Counted from the stretch's first letter, positions 23,558 to 31,401 are shown. The stretch is 39,668 nt of DNA from Candidatus Kaiserbacteria bacterium (GCA_023267655.1 JAHFMV010000010.1:1-39668); one strand, 5' to 3'. Made by a program: numbers and translations. The notes: generated by a model not told the origin, from the letters alone.

Positions 23558-24367
23558 GCCAAGAGAAGTTTGTTCAGACTTACCTGTTGTCTTGACAGGT
23601 GATTTCTGCGCTGTGAATGCCTGCAGTTTTTTGCCGACCATTTCGCGGTAGACGCAGTAATCGCAACCGTCGCCCACTGCGGGTAATTTATTGCTATCGA
23701 GACATTCTTTGATCTTCAAGAGCGTCGGCTCGACCCATGAATCGTTACCTTTGTACGGGACAAGGGTAACCTCGAATTCCAGTTGGCCGTCGAATGCTTT
23801 TTTGTCTTTGCTCGCGTTTGCATAGACGAAATACCCGGTGTCGGAAACAGTAAATCCGTTGTGGCGAAAGAGCCACTGGTAGACTTCCATTTGCTGCTTG
23901 TAGCCATCGTGCCAGTCCTTATCAAGCGCTTCAATTTTTTCGTCTTTACTGGTGGATTTGTAATCGACGATGTGCAGCTCGCCTTTCGGACTTACCCACA
24001 CGTCATCGACGGCGCCGGAGACCGTAAAGCTTGTTGGTTTGTGTCTGACTTCGATGCCTTTGAAGTTCTCACGCCAGATATTGATGTCTTTGTGTTGAAA
24101 AGGAACAAGATCGAGGCCGTATTGCTCCATCAAAGGGTGCGCCGTCTTTCCATTGCGATGAATATCGAATTCTTTTTTAAGAAGCGCGTCGACGGCGGAG
24201 TTGAGATTAAACGGAAAGCCGGGCGGACGACCCGTGCCGAGTTTGTTGTCGATATAAAAACACCGCGGGCATTCGGTAAAAAGCCCGATCTTTGAACGCG
24301 AGAGCCGCCATTTCGGCCCACCATAATTCCATCCCGGATTGCGGTCGGGTTTGTAGTACTGACTCAT
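23552..24367 (-). CDS. PD-(D/E)XK nuclease-family protein (RecB/Cas4-like)
   Basis: 271 residues. The catalytic core has GAVDDVWV (D121/D122), IVDYKSTS (D135-x-K137) and the downstream motif QQMEVYQWLF (158-167), the usual RecB-type nuclease order. Cysteines C33/C36 (ECPRCFY) and C235/C238 (CDYC) bracket the core, as in Fe-S-containing Cas4/AddB-type nucleases, although the 2+2 spacing differs from canonical 1+3. No cas genes are nearby and no helicase is fused. A role in DNA end processing is inferred. The start at 24367 has TATACT exactly six bases upstream. Confidence 0.8.
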   Translation of the reverse strand: MSQYYKPDRNPGWNYGGPKWRLSRSKIGLFTECPRCFYIDNKLGTGRPPGFPFNLNSAVDALLKKEFDIHRNGKTAHPLMEQYGLDLVPFQHKDINIWRENFKGIEVRHKPTSFTVSGAVDDVWVSPKGELHIVDYKSTSKDEKIEALDKDWHDGYKQQMEVYQWLFRHNGFTVSDTGYFVYANASKDKKAFDGQLEFEVTLVPYKGNDSWVEPTLLKIKECLDSNKLPAVGDGCDYCVYREMVGKKLQAFTAQKSPVKTTGKSEQTSLGL

Positions 24368-24391
24368 CACCGCAGTATACAGTATTGGATA

Positions 24392-24421
24392 TTGCGTGCG
24401 GATAAAAATTCATGATATAAA
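24392..24421 (+). promoter_or_regulatory. Promoter of the 101-aa gene
   Basis: TTGCGT (24392-24397) and TATAAA (24416-24421) have an 18-bp spacer. The leader is about 45 bases and ends in GGAGGA upstream of the ATG. The divergent leaderless -10 of the nuclease gene (24374-24379) lies just outside the -35. Confidence 0.65.
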
Positions 24422-24472
24422 GCAGGCAGAAGATCTTATACAAACTTCGTGATCAACAGAAGGAGGACGTAA

Positions 24473-24778
24473 ATGCAGTTTAATTTCACGCAGCTCTGGC
24501 AAGAGTACCAAAGTAAAAAGGAAGCTCGCAAACGCGCGGTTGTGACAAGAATGGAACTCGATATGTGGATTAAGGCCGATATTGTCTACCTTCGACAACT
24601 ACGCACTTGCACCCACGACCGGTACTTCCACAAATTGGCTGAATTAGTGCTCGACTATGCGCACGCGACGTATGAACCGACCGAGCTCGCAAATTTCTTG
24701 AAAGAGATCGCTGGTCTGCAGTCTCGCTTGAACGAGTACGATGCCAAGCGAGTACAGAAGGAAGATGTCCCAGCGTAG
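24473..24778 (+). CDS. Hypothetical helical protein (101 aa)
   Basis: A charged, probably all-helical protein (FTQLWQEYQSKKEARKRAVV, LANFLKEIAGLQSRLNEYDAKRVQKE). No family recognised and no membrane segment. GGAGG seven bases before the ATG, a promoter and a textbook terminator directly after the stop make it a self-contained transcription unit. It is divergent from the nuclease gene. Confidence 0.7.
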   Translation: MQFNFTQLWQEYQSKKEARKRAVVTRMELDMWIKADIVYLRQLRTCTHDRYFHKLAELVLDYAHATYEPTELANFLKEIAGLQSRLNEYDAKRVQKEDVPA

Positions 24779-24795
24779 TGAGATCGCGAGGCGGC

Positions 24796-24821
24796 GGCGG
24801 GCAATGCAAATTGCCCGCTTT
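24796..24821 (+). terminator. Rho-independent terminator
   Basis: GCGGGCAA (24796-24803) and TTGCCCGC (24810-24817) form an eight-bp stem with a six-base loop followed by TTTTAT. It ends the 101-aa gene unit. Confidence 0.85.
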
Positions 24822-24830
24822 TATGTTGTG

Positions 24831-24864
24831 TCTAACGGCCCAATTACACCATTTGGGCCGTTAG
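24831..24864. terminator. Hairpin at the mgtC-like stop codon
   Basis: CTAACGGCC at the left pairs with GGCCGTTAG (24856-24864), with further pairing inside. The right arm contains the stop codon of the mgtC-like gene. No T-run follows on the minus strand, so it may be a transcript-end stabiliser or a weak terminator between convergent genes. Confidence 0.55.
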
Positions 24865-25316
24865 GGCAGACCAGCGTCGTGGAGGCGCTTTAACATGCGC
24901 TCGACATACCACATTGCAAAGAAAATTCCCAAGGTGAGCGCCGCGGCGAATACCGCAACCGCGTACATGTGGAAACCGACAAGGACACCGATAGCGGCGG
25001 AAACCCAAAGTCCGGCTGCGGTCGTGATGCCGTGCACGGAATCGTTGCGCATAAAGATGAGGCCGGCGCAGACGAAGCCAACGCCTTGGACGATGCCTGC
25101 TGCCATGCGAGCCGGATCAAAATTAACGATCCCCAGATATTGCGCATCGATCGCGCTGGTCGCGACGATAAACGCGCACGCGCCGAGAGAGACGAGCGCA
25201 AAGGTACGCATACCCGCTCGCTGCTGCGCCACAATGGATCGCTCCGTCCCGATCGCGAGGCCGAGCAAAGCCGCAAGAAATAACTGGCCGAACATTACCA
25301 ATGACGGGTCTCCCAT
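24861..25316 (-). CDS. MgtC/SapB-family membrane protein
   Basis: 151 residues with five likely membrane helices. The family pattern QLFLAALLGLAIGTERSI...RAGMRTFALVSLGACAF at the N-terminus and GVGFVCAGLIFMRNDSVHGITTAAGLWVSAAIGVLVG in the middle is clear. The C-terminal soluble domain of virulence MgtC is absent, as in the short SapB type. The role in bacteria is inner-membrane adaptation to low Mg2+ or acid, with mechanism unresolved. The start at 25316 is chosen for its TACACT six bases upstream (-35-like GTCACA 17 bp further) and for the family N-terminus. Confidence 0.9.
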   Translation of the reverse strand: MGDPSLVMFGQLFLAALLGLAIGTERSIVAQQRAGMRTFALVSLGACAFIVATSAIDAQYLGIVNFDPARMAAGIVQGVGFVCAGLIFMRNDSVHGITTAAGLWVSAAIGVLVGFHMYAVAVFAAALTLGIFFAMWYVERMLKRLHDAGLP

Positions 25317-25335
25317 GTGAATAGTGTAGCGCCTT

Positions 25336-26217
25336 TTACGGCCGATGTGACGCAAGTGGCCTCGTAGGTGTGAATTTCTTTTCTTCACCCGCAAATGGCG
25401 AGCAGAGATATTTTGCTTCTTCCATCACACTTGGAATCCGCGCGGGCCGCACGCCATACTCTTCAAGCAGATGCGGGTTCTGCACGTGCCGACACAGCAC
25501 AATATTATTTTCCATCAGGCGATGCTTTTCGCTGTCGCTTAAGCTGGTGAGCGCGGTAAGCGGATGCACGCGGGCACTTTCGATCATGTCCATTAAGCCG
25601 CGTTTGTGCGGATAATCCCAGCCAATGAGCGTCAAATTCGAACATTGTGCGTAGCGAATAGCATTGCGGGTAAATCGGGTGTTGGTCACGAGCCAGCCTT
25701 CGTCGACACGCGACGATTTTTCGGGAGATCGCGCAAGGTCTTCATAGCGCGCCTGCACGTAGAGCGCATCTTTGATGTCAGTCTTTCCGCCCGGTTCGTT
25801 ATGAAATTTCGCTTCAATGCCGACGCGCTTGCCATTTTTCTCCGCGAGGACATCGACTTCGTGCGGCGCGCAGCGGCCGGTGAGTGCAACGCCCGTGCAC
25901 GTCGTCCATCCATGCGCCTTCAAAATCTCTGCGAGAAATTGCTCGAACGGAAAACCGCTGGGGCCAAGCGCAAAGACAGCGCGTTTGATCGAATAGCGCG
26001 CCGCGATGGCCGGAATGTCGGTCTTGCGGAGCATGTCAAAGGCGTGCGAATAGATTTCTTCCGTTCGCATGCCATCTTCAATATGCTTTTCAACACGCGC
26101 GACGATGTCTGCGCGCGTGGCAGTGTTCGCCCCAGCCCGCGCGAGCGAAGAATCCAATTTATGCGGGTCGAATGGTTCCCTTTCTCCGTCCGCTTTTGTA
26201 ATCCAAACTTGGTGCAT
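25336..26217 (-). CDS. ATP-cone domain fused to Mrr-like endonuclease
   Basis: 293 residues. The N-terminal ATP-cone (about 3-83, VWITKADGEREPFDPHKLDSSL ... IAARYSIKRAVF) is the nucleotide-sensing module of ribonucleotide reductases and NrdR. It is joined to a PD-(D/E)XK domain of the Mrr type with HEVDVLAEKNGKRVGIEAKF (E120, D122, E135-x-K137). A further segment with GWLVTNTRFTRNAIRYAQCSNLTLIGWDYP supports an Mrr-like core. The C-terminal tail has two isolated Cys. The combination suggests a nuclease gated by ATP or dATP. TATTAT six bases before the ATG predicts a leaderless mRNA. No methyltransferase is adjacent. Confidence 0.85.
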   Translation of the reverse strand: MHQVWITKADGEREPFDPHKLDSSLARAGANTATRADIVARVEKHIEDGMRTEEIYSHAFDMLRKTDIPAIAARYSIKRAVFALGPSGFPFEQFLAEILKAHGWTTCTGVALTGRCAPHEVDVLAEKNGKRVGIEAKFHNEPGGKTDIKDALYVQARYEDLARSPEKSSRVDEGWLVTNTRFTRNAIRYAQCSNLTLIGWDYPHKRGLMDMIESARVHPLTALTSLSDSEKHRLMENNIVLCRHVQNPHLLEEYGVRPARIPSVMEEAKYLCSPFAGEEKKFTPTRPLASHRP

Positions 26218-26233
26218 AAAAAAATAATACCAT

Positions 26234-26338
26234 AATTTGCAAGCCTCAATTTGCAAATGAAATTCCAAATCTCAAGCATCAAAAAATTTGGATTTGAAGC
26301 TTGTAATTTTGTTTGCAAATTGCAAATTAGAATTTGAA
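26234..26338. repeat. AT-rich foldback repeat, copy 2
   Basis: The arms AATTTGCAAGCCTCAATTTG on the left and TTTGCAAATTGCAAATTAG (26312-26330) on the right invert on each other, with the centre CAAATCTCAAGCATC. The outer arms and the CAAATCTCAA core match copy 1 at 2722-2829. It fills the gap between the start of the ATP-cone nuclease gene and the mnmA stop. Confidence 0.75.
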
Positions 26339-27361
26339 TTATGCTGCGATGATTCCTCCGCCGATCATAATTTCTCCATCGTACACGACAAGCGACTGTC
26401 CGGGCGGAGCAAGGTGCGGCTCGTCAAAAGTAGCCATGTTGTTTGCGATTGTGCACGCAACGGATGTCTCTCGATAGCGTGCCTGTGCCGTATATTTTTT
26501 TTCTTCCTGCGGTTGCGAGAGCCAATTTGTATCGATCAGTGTTGCGCTTCGACGTGCGGCTTTTGTTCGATCGGTCGAAACCGCGATCGTGTTTTCTTTA
26601 GTATTTATACTCGTCACGAAATACGGCATTGTGTGGGCTGAATGTGCATAAATGCGAAATCCATGCCGCTCGCCGAGCGTGTAGAGTGCTGCGCCATCGT
26701 GTTCTCCGACCGTGACACCCTTTTCGTCGAGAACGTCTCCCCTTTCAAGCTTGATATAGTGCGCAAGAAATTCCCGCATCGTAACATCGCCGACAAAGCA
26801 CAACCCTTGGCTGTCTTTTTTTGTGGCGACGGGCAGGTTGAATTTCTGCGCCAGAACGCGAACTTCGGGCTTTGTATAACCGCCAACGGGAAACAAGACC
26901 CGCTTCAAATCCTCACCGGTGAGTTGCCACAGAAAATACGACTGGTCCTTATTTGTGTCTTTTCCGCGATGCAAAGCACTGTCGATGTTTTGTGCGTAAT
27001 GGCCTGTGGCGACAAGGTCTGCGCCTTCTGAAAACACCCACCGTGCAAACGCGCCGAATTTGATGTGACGGTTGCACAGTACATCCGGATTCGGCGTGAT
27101 ACCGCCTGCGTAATTCGCGACCATGTCATCGATCACGGTTTTCTTGTATTCGTCGGAGAGGTCGATTTCTTTAAACGGAATTTCGAGTGCCGCGCACACG
27201 CGCATTGCATCGAGCCGCTCTTTTTGCCACGGACAATCGATAAATTCTGGCCGCCATATTTTGATGAATGCGCCGATAACGTTGTAACCTTGTTCTTTTA
27301 GTAGCGCGGCAGAAACGGCGCTATCCACGCCGCCTGAGAGACCAACGAATACGGTTTTCAT
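26339..27361 (-). CDS. mnmA: tRNA-specific 2-thiouridylase MnmA
   Basis: 340 residues. The PP-loop SGGVDSAV (9-16) binds ATP. The catalytic cysteines are Cys96 in NPDVLCNRHIKFG and Cys188 in SQGLCFVGDV. ATGHYA (118-123) and the C-terminal beta-barrel are typical. It adds sulfur at U34 of tRNA-Lys, -Glu and -Gln. The start at 27361 gives the conserved MKTVFVGLSGGVDS; the longer frame only translates a terminator-like leader. It follows mltG on the same strand but is separated from it by that structured leader. Confidence 0.96.
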   Translation of the reverse strand: MKTVFVGLSGGVDSAVSAALLKEQGYNVIGAFIKIWRPEFIDCPWQKERLDAMRVCAALEIPFKEIDLSDEYKKTVIDDMVANYAGGITPNPDVLCNRHIKFGAFARWVFSEGADLVATGHYAQNIDSALHRGKDTNKDQSYFLWQLTGEDLKRVLFPVGGYTKPEVRVLAQKFNLPVATKKDSQGLCFVGDVTMREFLAHYIKLERGDVLDEKGVTVGEHDGAALYTLGERHGFRIYAHSAHTMPYFVTSINTKENTIAVSTDRTKAARRSATLIDTNWLSQPQEEKKYTAQARYRETSVACTIANNMATFDEPHLAPPGQSLVVYDGEIMIGGGIIAA

Positions 27362-27364
27362 ACC

Positions 27365-27402
27365 AAAAAAGAAACCCCGGCCAGCAATAGGCGCTGACCG
27401 GG
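27365..27402 (-). terminator. Terminator immediately before the mnmA start
   Basis: CCCGGCCAGC (27376-27385) and GCTGACCGGG (27393-27402) form a ten-bp stem (one G-U) with a seven-base loop. Reading minus, the T-tract TTTCTTTTTT follows and ends only three bases before the mnmA ATG. It is either the mltG-unit terminator or an attenuator controlling mnmA. Confidence 0.85.
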
Positions 27403-27404
27403 AT

Positions 27405-27446
27405 CTTGCCAGAGCCTGTCCAGACCCGGAGGCCATGGGAGGCAAG
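27405..27446 (-). promoter_or_regulatory. Structured leader upstream of the mnmA attenuator
   Basis: On the minus strand CTTGCC (27441-27446) pairs with GGCAAG (27405-27410). Inside, GCCT pairs with AGGC, with further CC/GG pairing. The element occupies almost all of the mltG-mnmA spacer upstream of the terminator. A stem of this kind could compete with or stabilise it. Confidence 0.45.
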
Positions 27447-27473
27447 TTCATAGTACGTATCTGCACTCAAAAA

Positions 27474-28523
27474 TCAAGTCCCCAAATACAACGCCTTCAG
27501 CCGCAAATGCTCCTCATACGTTTTCGAAAAATGCGTTACGTGATTGTGATCCGCGAGATAGAAAAGATACCCTTTGTCGATCGGATTTACCGCAGCTTTG
27601 AGCGATGAGAAACTCGGGCTATCAATCGGCGTCGGCGGCAAGCCTTTGTTGGCATACGTATTGTACGGATCTTTTTTATTGGCGAGATCTTTTTTCGTCA
27701 GATCGAACGTCGTGTAACCGAGACTATAGAGAAACGCCGCGTCGACTTGGAGCGCCATGCCGATTTTGATGCGACGCCAAAGAACGCCCGCGATCATTTG
27801 TCGATCTTGCATGGTGAAGCCTTCTTTTTCGAGAATCGACGCCATAATGACGATGTCTTTCAGCGAGTGGCCGGATTTGGTGACATCGCCAACTAATTTC
27901 TCAATGTTTGAATCAAAATTCTGGCGCAGTGCTTCGATGACGGTGTCTTCGTTTGCGTTCGGCAAAAAGAAATACGTGTCCGGAAACAAATAGCCCTCTT
28001 GCGGCCGCGCTTTGTCGATGAAGCGGTCAGCGTCGAAACGCTGCAATTGCGATGCAAATAATTTTGCCATCTCTTTGGTCGTGGCGCCTTCAGGGACGCG
28101 GAAGCGGATCGGCTCGAGGCCATAGGCGCCGGTCGTGATCGCCCGAGCGACGGAGAGTACGTCTCTTGGTTCTTTAAAAAGATAATCGCCGGCTCGGACA
28201 CCGCGATCACGGCCCAGCAGAATAACTGCAGTGCGGAATGCATATGCATGTTGTACAACGCCTTGTGCCTGCAATAGATCGCCTACCTGCGCGGCGGTTG
28301 CACCTTCCGGGACATTCACGAGTTCTCCCACCGGAAATTGCTGCGGCGGCGCGATCGTATACATGTACACGACAAGCGCCGTACCGCCGCCAATGAGGAT
28401 CATCAGCATCGAGCGACGATTGGAATGCTCGCGCCATTCGAGCGCGAGGCGCTGCGGTTCGCTATAGAGCCACTCGAAAACGCGGTATGAATATTCCTTC
28501 AGTTTGTGCAAAATTGGGTGCAT
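27474..28523 (-). CDS. mltG: Endolytic murein transglycosylase MltG (YceG)
   Basis: 349 residues. One membrane helix (about 39-56) is followed by the LysM-like domain (VPEGATAAQVGDLLQAQGVV) and a second VPEGATTKEMAKLF segment. The catalytic Glu is in IMASILEKEGF (near 232). The C-terminal motifs YNTYANKGLPPTPIDSPS and YLFYLADHNHVTHFSKTYEEH are typical. It cleaves nascent glycan strands outside the membrane to set their length. The start lies six bases after the stop of the upstream membrane-protein gene, so they form a unit. Confidence 0.95.
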   Translation of the reverse strand: MHPILHKLKEYSYRVFEWLYSEPQRLALEWREHSNRRSMLMILIGGGTALVVYMYTIAPPQQFPVGELVNVPEGATAAQVGDLLQAQGVVQHAYAFRTAVILLGRDRGVRAGDYLFKEPRDVLSVARAITTGAYGLEPIRFRVPEGATTKEMAKLFASQLQRFDADRFIDKARPQEGYLFPDTYFFLPNANEDTVIEALRQNFDSNIEKLVGDVTKSGHSLKDIVIMASILEKEGFTMQDRQMIAGVLWRRIKIGMALQVDAAFLYSLGYTTFDLTKKDLANKKDPYNTYANKGLPPTPIDSPSFSSLKAAVNPIDKGYLFYLADHNHVTHFSKTYEEHLRLKALYLGT

Positions 28524-28529
28524 GGAAAG

Positions 28530-29975
28530 CTACATCGGCAAATTCGGCGGTGCCTCGGATTTTGCGACCGGAATGCGCTGCAATCCGGGCGGCTTCGTCG
28601 GTGTTGCTGGTGGGTGCCAGAGCGTGGCAAGGATTTCAGTCGACATGTGAATCGGCTCCACGATATTCCACGGTGTGTGGAAGAATTGCCGACGGCGATA
28701 CATATCGAAATACCGGCGCGTCCACAGATTGTAGCGGACGCCGTTCCAATCCTGCCACAGATAATCAAAATCGTTGTGGCCGCGGCTCGGACGCAAGGCG
28801 TTTAAATAATTGGGATTATTGAATGGCCGCCAAATCCAACGGAACGCCGAATATTCCGCCGACCGCATTTTGCCGGCAGGGGCGATGTAAATGCCGCGTA
28901 GTCCACAGTCAAAAATGAGTTTGCTTAGTTGGCGATCCATTGCTGCCATCTGCTCTTTTTGTTCTTCTGTCGGGCGCGGAAAGCCGATTTTCGTCACTTT
29001 TTTGCCGTCCACGATATCCGTTTGCTCGGATGCGGCCTTACGGATCGCTTCGACTTCATCATGCACTGCCTTTTTCCAGTGTTTTGCGAAATACCCCTTA
29101 ATAACTATTTGGATCCACACCTGCTCTTCTTTGTTCAGCGCGCTTAATACTTCGAGTACCGATGCGTACGGATCAACGAGGTGCTCGTCTTTCGGATCCT
29201 TGTCGAGCTCGAAATCGATGTACGTCTTGATGGGATAGACGTCAGTCACCTTATCTTGATGGTAGTTTTGATACACATAATCGGTGCCCCAACAGGTGTA
29301 TCGTGCCGGATCGTATTCGAACTTCGAGGCATAATCTTCGACTTCGACGATCTCAACTTCCGGATATTGACTGTACATCGCGGCTTCGATGATGTTTTTG
29401 TAGGTCTTGCGCACCCAAATATAAAAATGTATTTCGCCGCCAAACGAGCAGATCTCGAGTGATGCGTACGGATTCATGCCGCCGTACCAGTTGCGGTCGA
29501 TTTCGGTCGTCGTTCCCGAGCGAATCCAGAAACTGGTGATCACTTGCTCCATCGCGCGCGGTGATTTTGAGATTTCGGTTGGCATCTTAATCTCGAGCAA
29601 GACCGGATTCGTACGCGTAAAGACATAGTACGACTGGATGTACCAATGCCACGCAGCCCAAAAGCCGACTACGAGCCCCACCGGCGCAAGGACAGGAAGC
29701 GAGAGAAACAGCCAGCTGAAAACCAAGAGGCCGTACTCCGGCATTAGCCGGATGCCTGCGAGAAAGAGCGGAATAAAAAGTATGATGAGGAATGTGCCGC
29801 GCGAGATGCCTTTATCCCCCACCCATTTCACCCACGATTCGATTCCAAACCATTTGTGGAAAAATTTCTCGAATCCTTCTTTATCGCCGTGCGACGGTTC
29901 AAAGAGCGACTCAATGCCGCCTGCAACGCTTTCGAGTACCGCATCAAGAGCGTTTCCCTTTTCCTCATCCGCCAT
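28530..29975 (-). CDS. Large membrane protein of unknown function, T4SS-associated type suspected
   Basis: 481 residues. The N-terminus is acidic, then two or three membrane helices lie at about 50-115 (GTFLIILFIPLFLAGI, LVFSWLFLSLPVLAPVGLVVGFWAAW). A long soluble domain (about 120-440) has WWKK/W-rich segments (FDYLWQDWNGVRYNLWTRRYFDMYRRRQFF). The end HMSTEILATLWHPPATP ... PPNLPM resembles C-termini I know from CPR type IV secretion/TraD-like ATPase proteins, but no Walker motif is present here. TGC-TACAAT six bases before the ATG predicts a leaderless mRNA. It is the first gene of a unit with mltG, consistent with an envelope role. Confidence 0.6.
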   Translation of the reverse strand: MADEEKGNALDAVLESVAGGIESLFEPSHGDKEGFEKFFHKWFGIESWVKWVGDKGISRGTFLIILFIPLFLAGIRLMPEYGLLVFSWLFLSLPVLAPVGLVVGFWAAWHWYIQSYYVFTRTNPVLLEIKMPTEISKSPRAMEQVITSFWIRSGTTTEIDRNWYGGMNPYASLEICSFGGEIHFYIWVRKTYKNIIEAAMYSQYPEVEIVEVEDYASKFEYDPARYTCWGTDYVYQNYHQDKVTDVYPIKTYIDFELDKDPKDEHLVDPYASVLEVLSALNKEEQVWIQIVIKGYFAKHWKKAVHDEVEAIRKAASEQTDIVDGKKVTKIGFPRPTEEQKEQMAAMDRQLSKLIFDCGLRGIYIAPAGKMRSAEYSAFRWIWRPFNNPNYLNALRPSRGHNDFDYLWQDWNGVRYNLWTRRYFDMYRRRQFFHTPWNIVEPIHMSTEILATLWHPPATPTKPPGLQRIPVAKSEAPPNLPM

Positions 29976-30004
29976 TCATCTATTGTAGCAAAGGTTTTGC
30001 GGGT

Positions 30005-31084
30005 TTAGCGCGCAAGTACGTACTTACCCTCGTTGTCACGTTTGAATTCGCTGTGCTGGAGATTGACGACGATGGTCGCGTCTTTGACGTAGCGTTCGCG
30101 CTTCACGCGTTCGATAATTTCATCGCGAGTCAGTGCACCGTCGCGAGTAAGGATGTTGCGGATAACTTCGCGGACGACGCCCGGTGCGTATCCCCATTCC
30201 TTGAGCGCATAGAGACCGCGGCCGACGAGCACGAAGCGGCCGTCCTTGATAAGTTCGTTGTGTGTCGTTGCAGGGTGCGCTGGCTTCTTGAAAAGATCTT
30301 GGATGCCTTTAGCGACTTCAGTGAAGTGCATCGGCGAGCCGTGGCGCTTGAGCGTGAGGTAGGCGAAATCGCGGGTGTTCTTGATGCGGACATGCGGCGA
30401 TTCCGTGCGACCCCATTCGCCGAGTGGATTGCGTCCAAGGCGCTTCGAAAGTCCGAGCCAACGCATGAGCGTTTCGCGGTCAGTGTTTTTCACGCCGCTC
30501 TCTTTGAGGTATTTTGAAAATTCCGCGATGAATTCGTCTTCGGGGAGGAGTGCCATCGGTTCGATCGATTCGTACAATTTCAAAAGCGCGTCTTCGACTG
30601 ATTGCGCGAGCGACTGATCCACGTGCCAGCGGCGATGGAAATCCGCATCTTCACGGCGGTCACCGAAATGATGCCCGACATTGAGGAGGAAGAGGATATG
30701 GTTGCGTTCACCCTCGTTCTTCGGGATTTCCGCGAGGATAGTGACTTCGGAGAGGACGCCGCCGAGGTCGGTAACCGCTTTCTTCAGTTCTTCGAGCACC
30801 TTTGCGTTCTGTGCATAGACGTTAGAATCGCGCAAGGACGCAATACCACTCGATTCGATCTGGCGGATGCGTTCGCGGGTGATTCCGTATTCCTTGCCGA
30901 TTGCTTCGAGCGTGCGTCCCTTGCCGCCTGTGATGAGGCCGAAGCGGTCGTTAAGAACACGGCGAGCACGGTCAGGGAGGCTGGCAAGCAGCTCTTTGGT
31001 GATGTTTTTCGCGGCAAATGAGAGGCTTGCGGCGTTCTTCGCGGTGGTTTTCTTAGTATGCAAATCTGCTTTATTGGCGGTCAT
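30005..31084 (-). CDS. Sigma-70 region 4 / HARE-HTH fusion regulator
   Basis: 359 residues. Residues about 33-85 are sigma-70 region 4 (LPDRARRVLNDRFGL ... TLEAIGKEYGITRERIRQIE) with the -35-binding helix-turn-helix intact. Region 2, needed for the -10 and core binding, is absent. Residues about 240-300 form a HARE-HTH domain like that of the delta subunit of RNA polymerase (HGSPMHFTEVAKGIQDLF ... GRFVLVGRGLYALKEWGY), followed by another winged-helix-like part. A role as RNA-polymerase-associated regulator is inferred. The start MTANKADLH is after the predicted transcription start; the upstream in-frame ATG (31165) is not transcribed from the promoter seen. It is divergent from dnaB. Confidence 0.8.
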   Translation of the reverse strand: MTANKADLHTKKTTAKNAASLSFAAKNITKELLASLPDRARRVLNDRFGLITGGKGRTLEAIGKEYGITRERIRQIESSGIASLRDSNVYAQNAKVLEELKKAVTDLGGVLSEVTILAEIPKNEGERNHILFLLNVGHHFGDRREDADFHRRWHVDQSLAQSVEDALLKLYESIEPMALLPEDEFIAEFSKYLKESGVKNTDRETLMRWLGLSKRLGRNPLGEWGRTESPHVRIKNTRDFAYLTLKRHGSPMHFTEVAKGIQDLFKKPAHPATTHNELIKDGRFVLVGRGLYALKEWGYAPGVVREVIRNILTRDGALTRDEIIERVKRERYVKDATIVVNLQHSEFKRDNEGKYVLAR

Positions 31085-31136
31085 GGTGTATACAAATGTG
31101 GCTGCAAGATTGACTTGTAGTTCCTTCGTGACATAC

Positions 31137-31165
31137 CTTATATCAATTATCGGTTTGTATGTCAA
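31137..31165 (-). promoter_or_regulatory. Consensus sigma-70 promoter for the sigma4-HARE gene
   Basis: A perfect TTGACA (31160-31165) and TATAAG (31137-31142) have a 17-bp spacer. It is the closest to the full consensus in the window. The leader is about 45 bases, with no good Shine-Dalgarno sequence before the ATG at 31084. Confidence 0.8.
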
Positions 31166-31401
31166 CCTCGCCCGGAACTCTTATCCCCACCCCCTCCACT
31201 CATTACTCACAAACGCGCACGGTATATCGTAGATCCGGGCAAAATGCAAGGCCTGCCCAGGTCACCACATTTGGCAGTTACTATTGTGCCGCCATATGTC
31301 ATCACCTCTTTACACATTACAGTGGATAACGGGTGTATAAAATGTGAAAAAACCATGCGCAATTCTGCCAAATTTTGGTGCGGGGGTGCTAGTATATCGG
31401 G
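31166..31401. other. Divergent intergenic region with DnaA-box-like sites
   Basis: Between the sigma4-HARE gene and dnaB there is TTATCCCCA (31181-31189) and, inverted, GTGGATAA (31322-31329; TTATCCAC on the minus strand). These are one mismatch from, or eight bases of, the DnaA box TTATCCACA. The dnaB extended -10 lies at 31387-31395. No gene is seen. The A/T-rich unwinding element and box clusters of an origin are not evident. Confidence 0.45.
31387..31395 (+). promoter_or_regulatory. Extended -10 (leaderless) for dnaB
   Basis: TGC-TAGTAT lies six bases before the dnaB ATG. The -35 is weak, as expected for an extended -10 promoter. Confidence 0.55.

Noticed and set aside
27361-27466. N-terminal extension of MnmA from the upstream in-frame ATG
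   Set aside because: The extra residues are translation of a terminator and leader; the conserved start MKTVFVGLSGGVDS is at 27361.
31181-31329. Replication origin
   Set aside because: Only two imperfect DnaA boxes and no clear unwinding element; dnaA, dnaN and skew information are absent.
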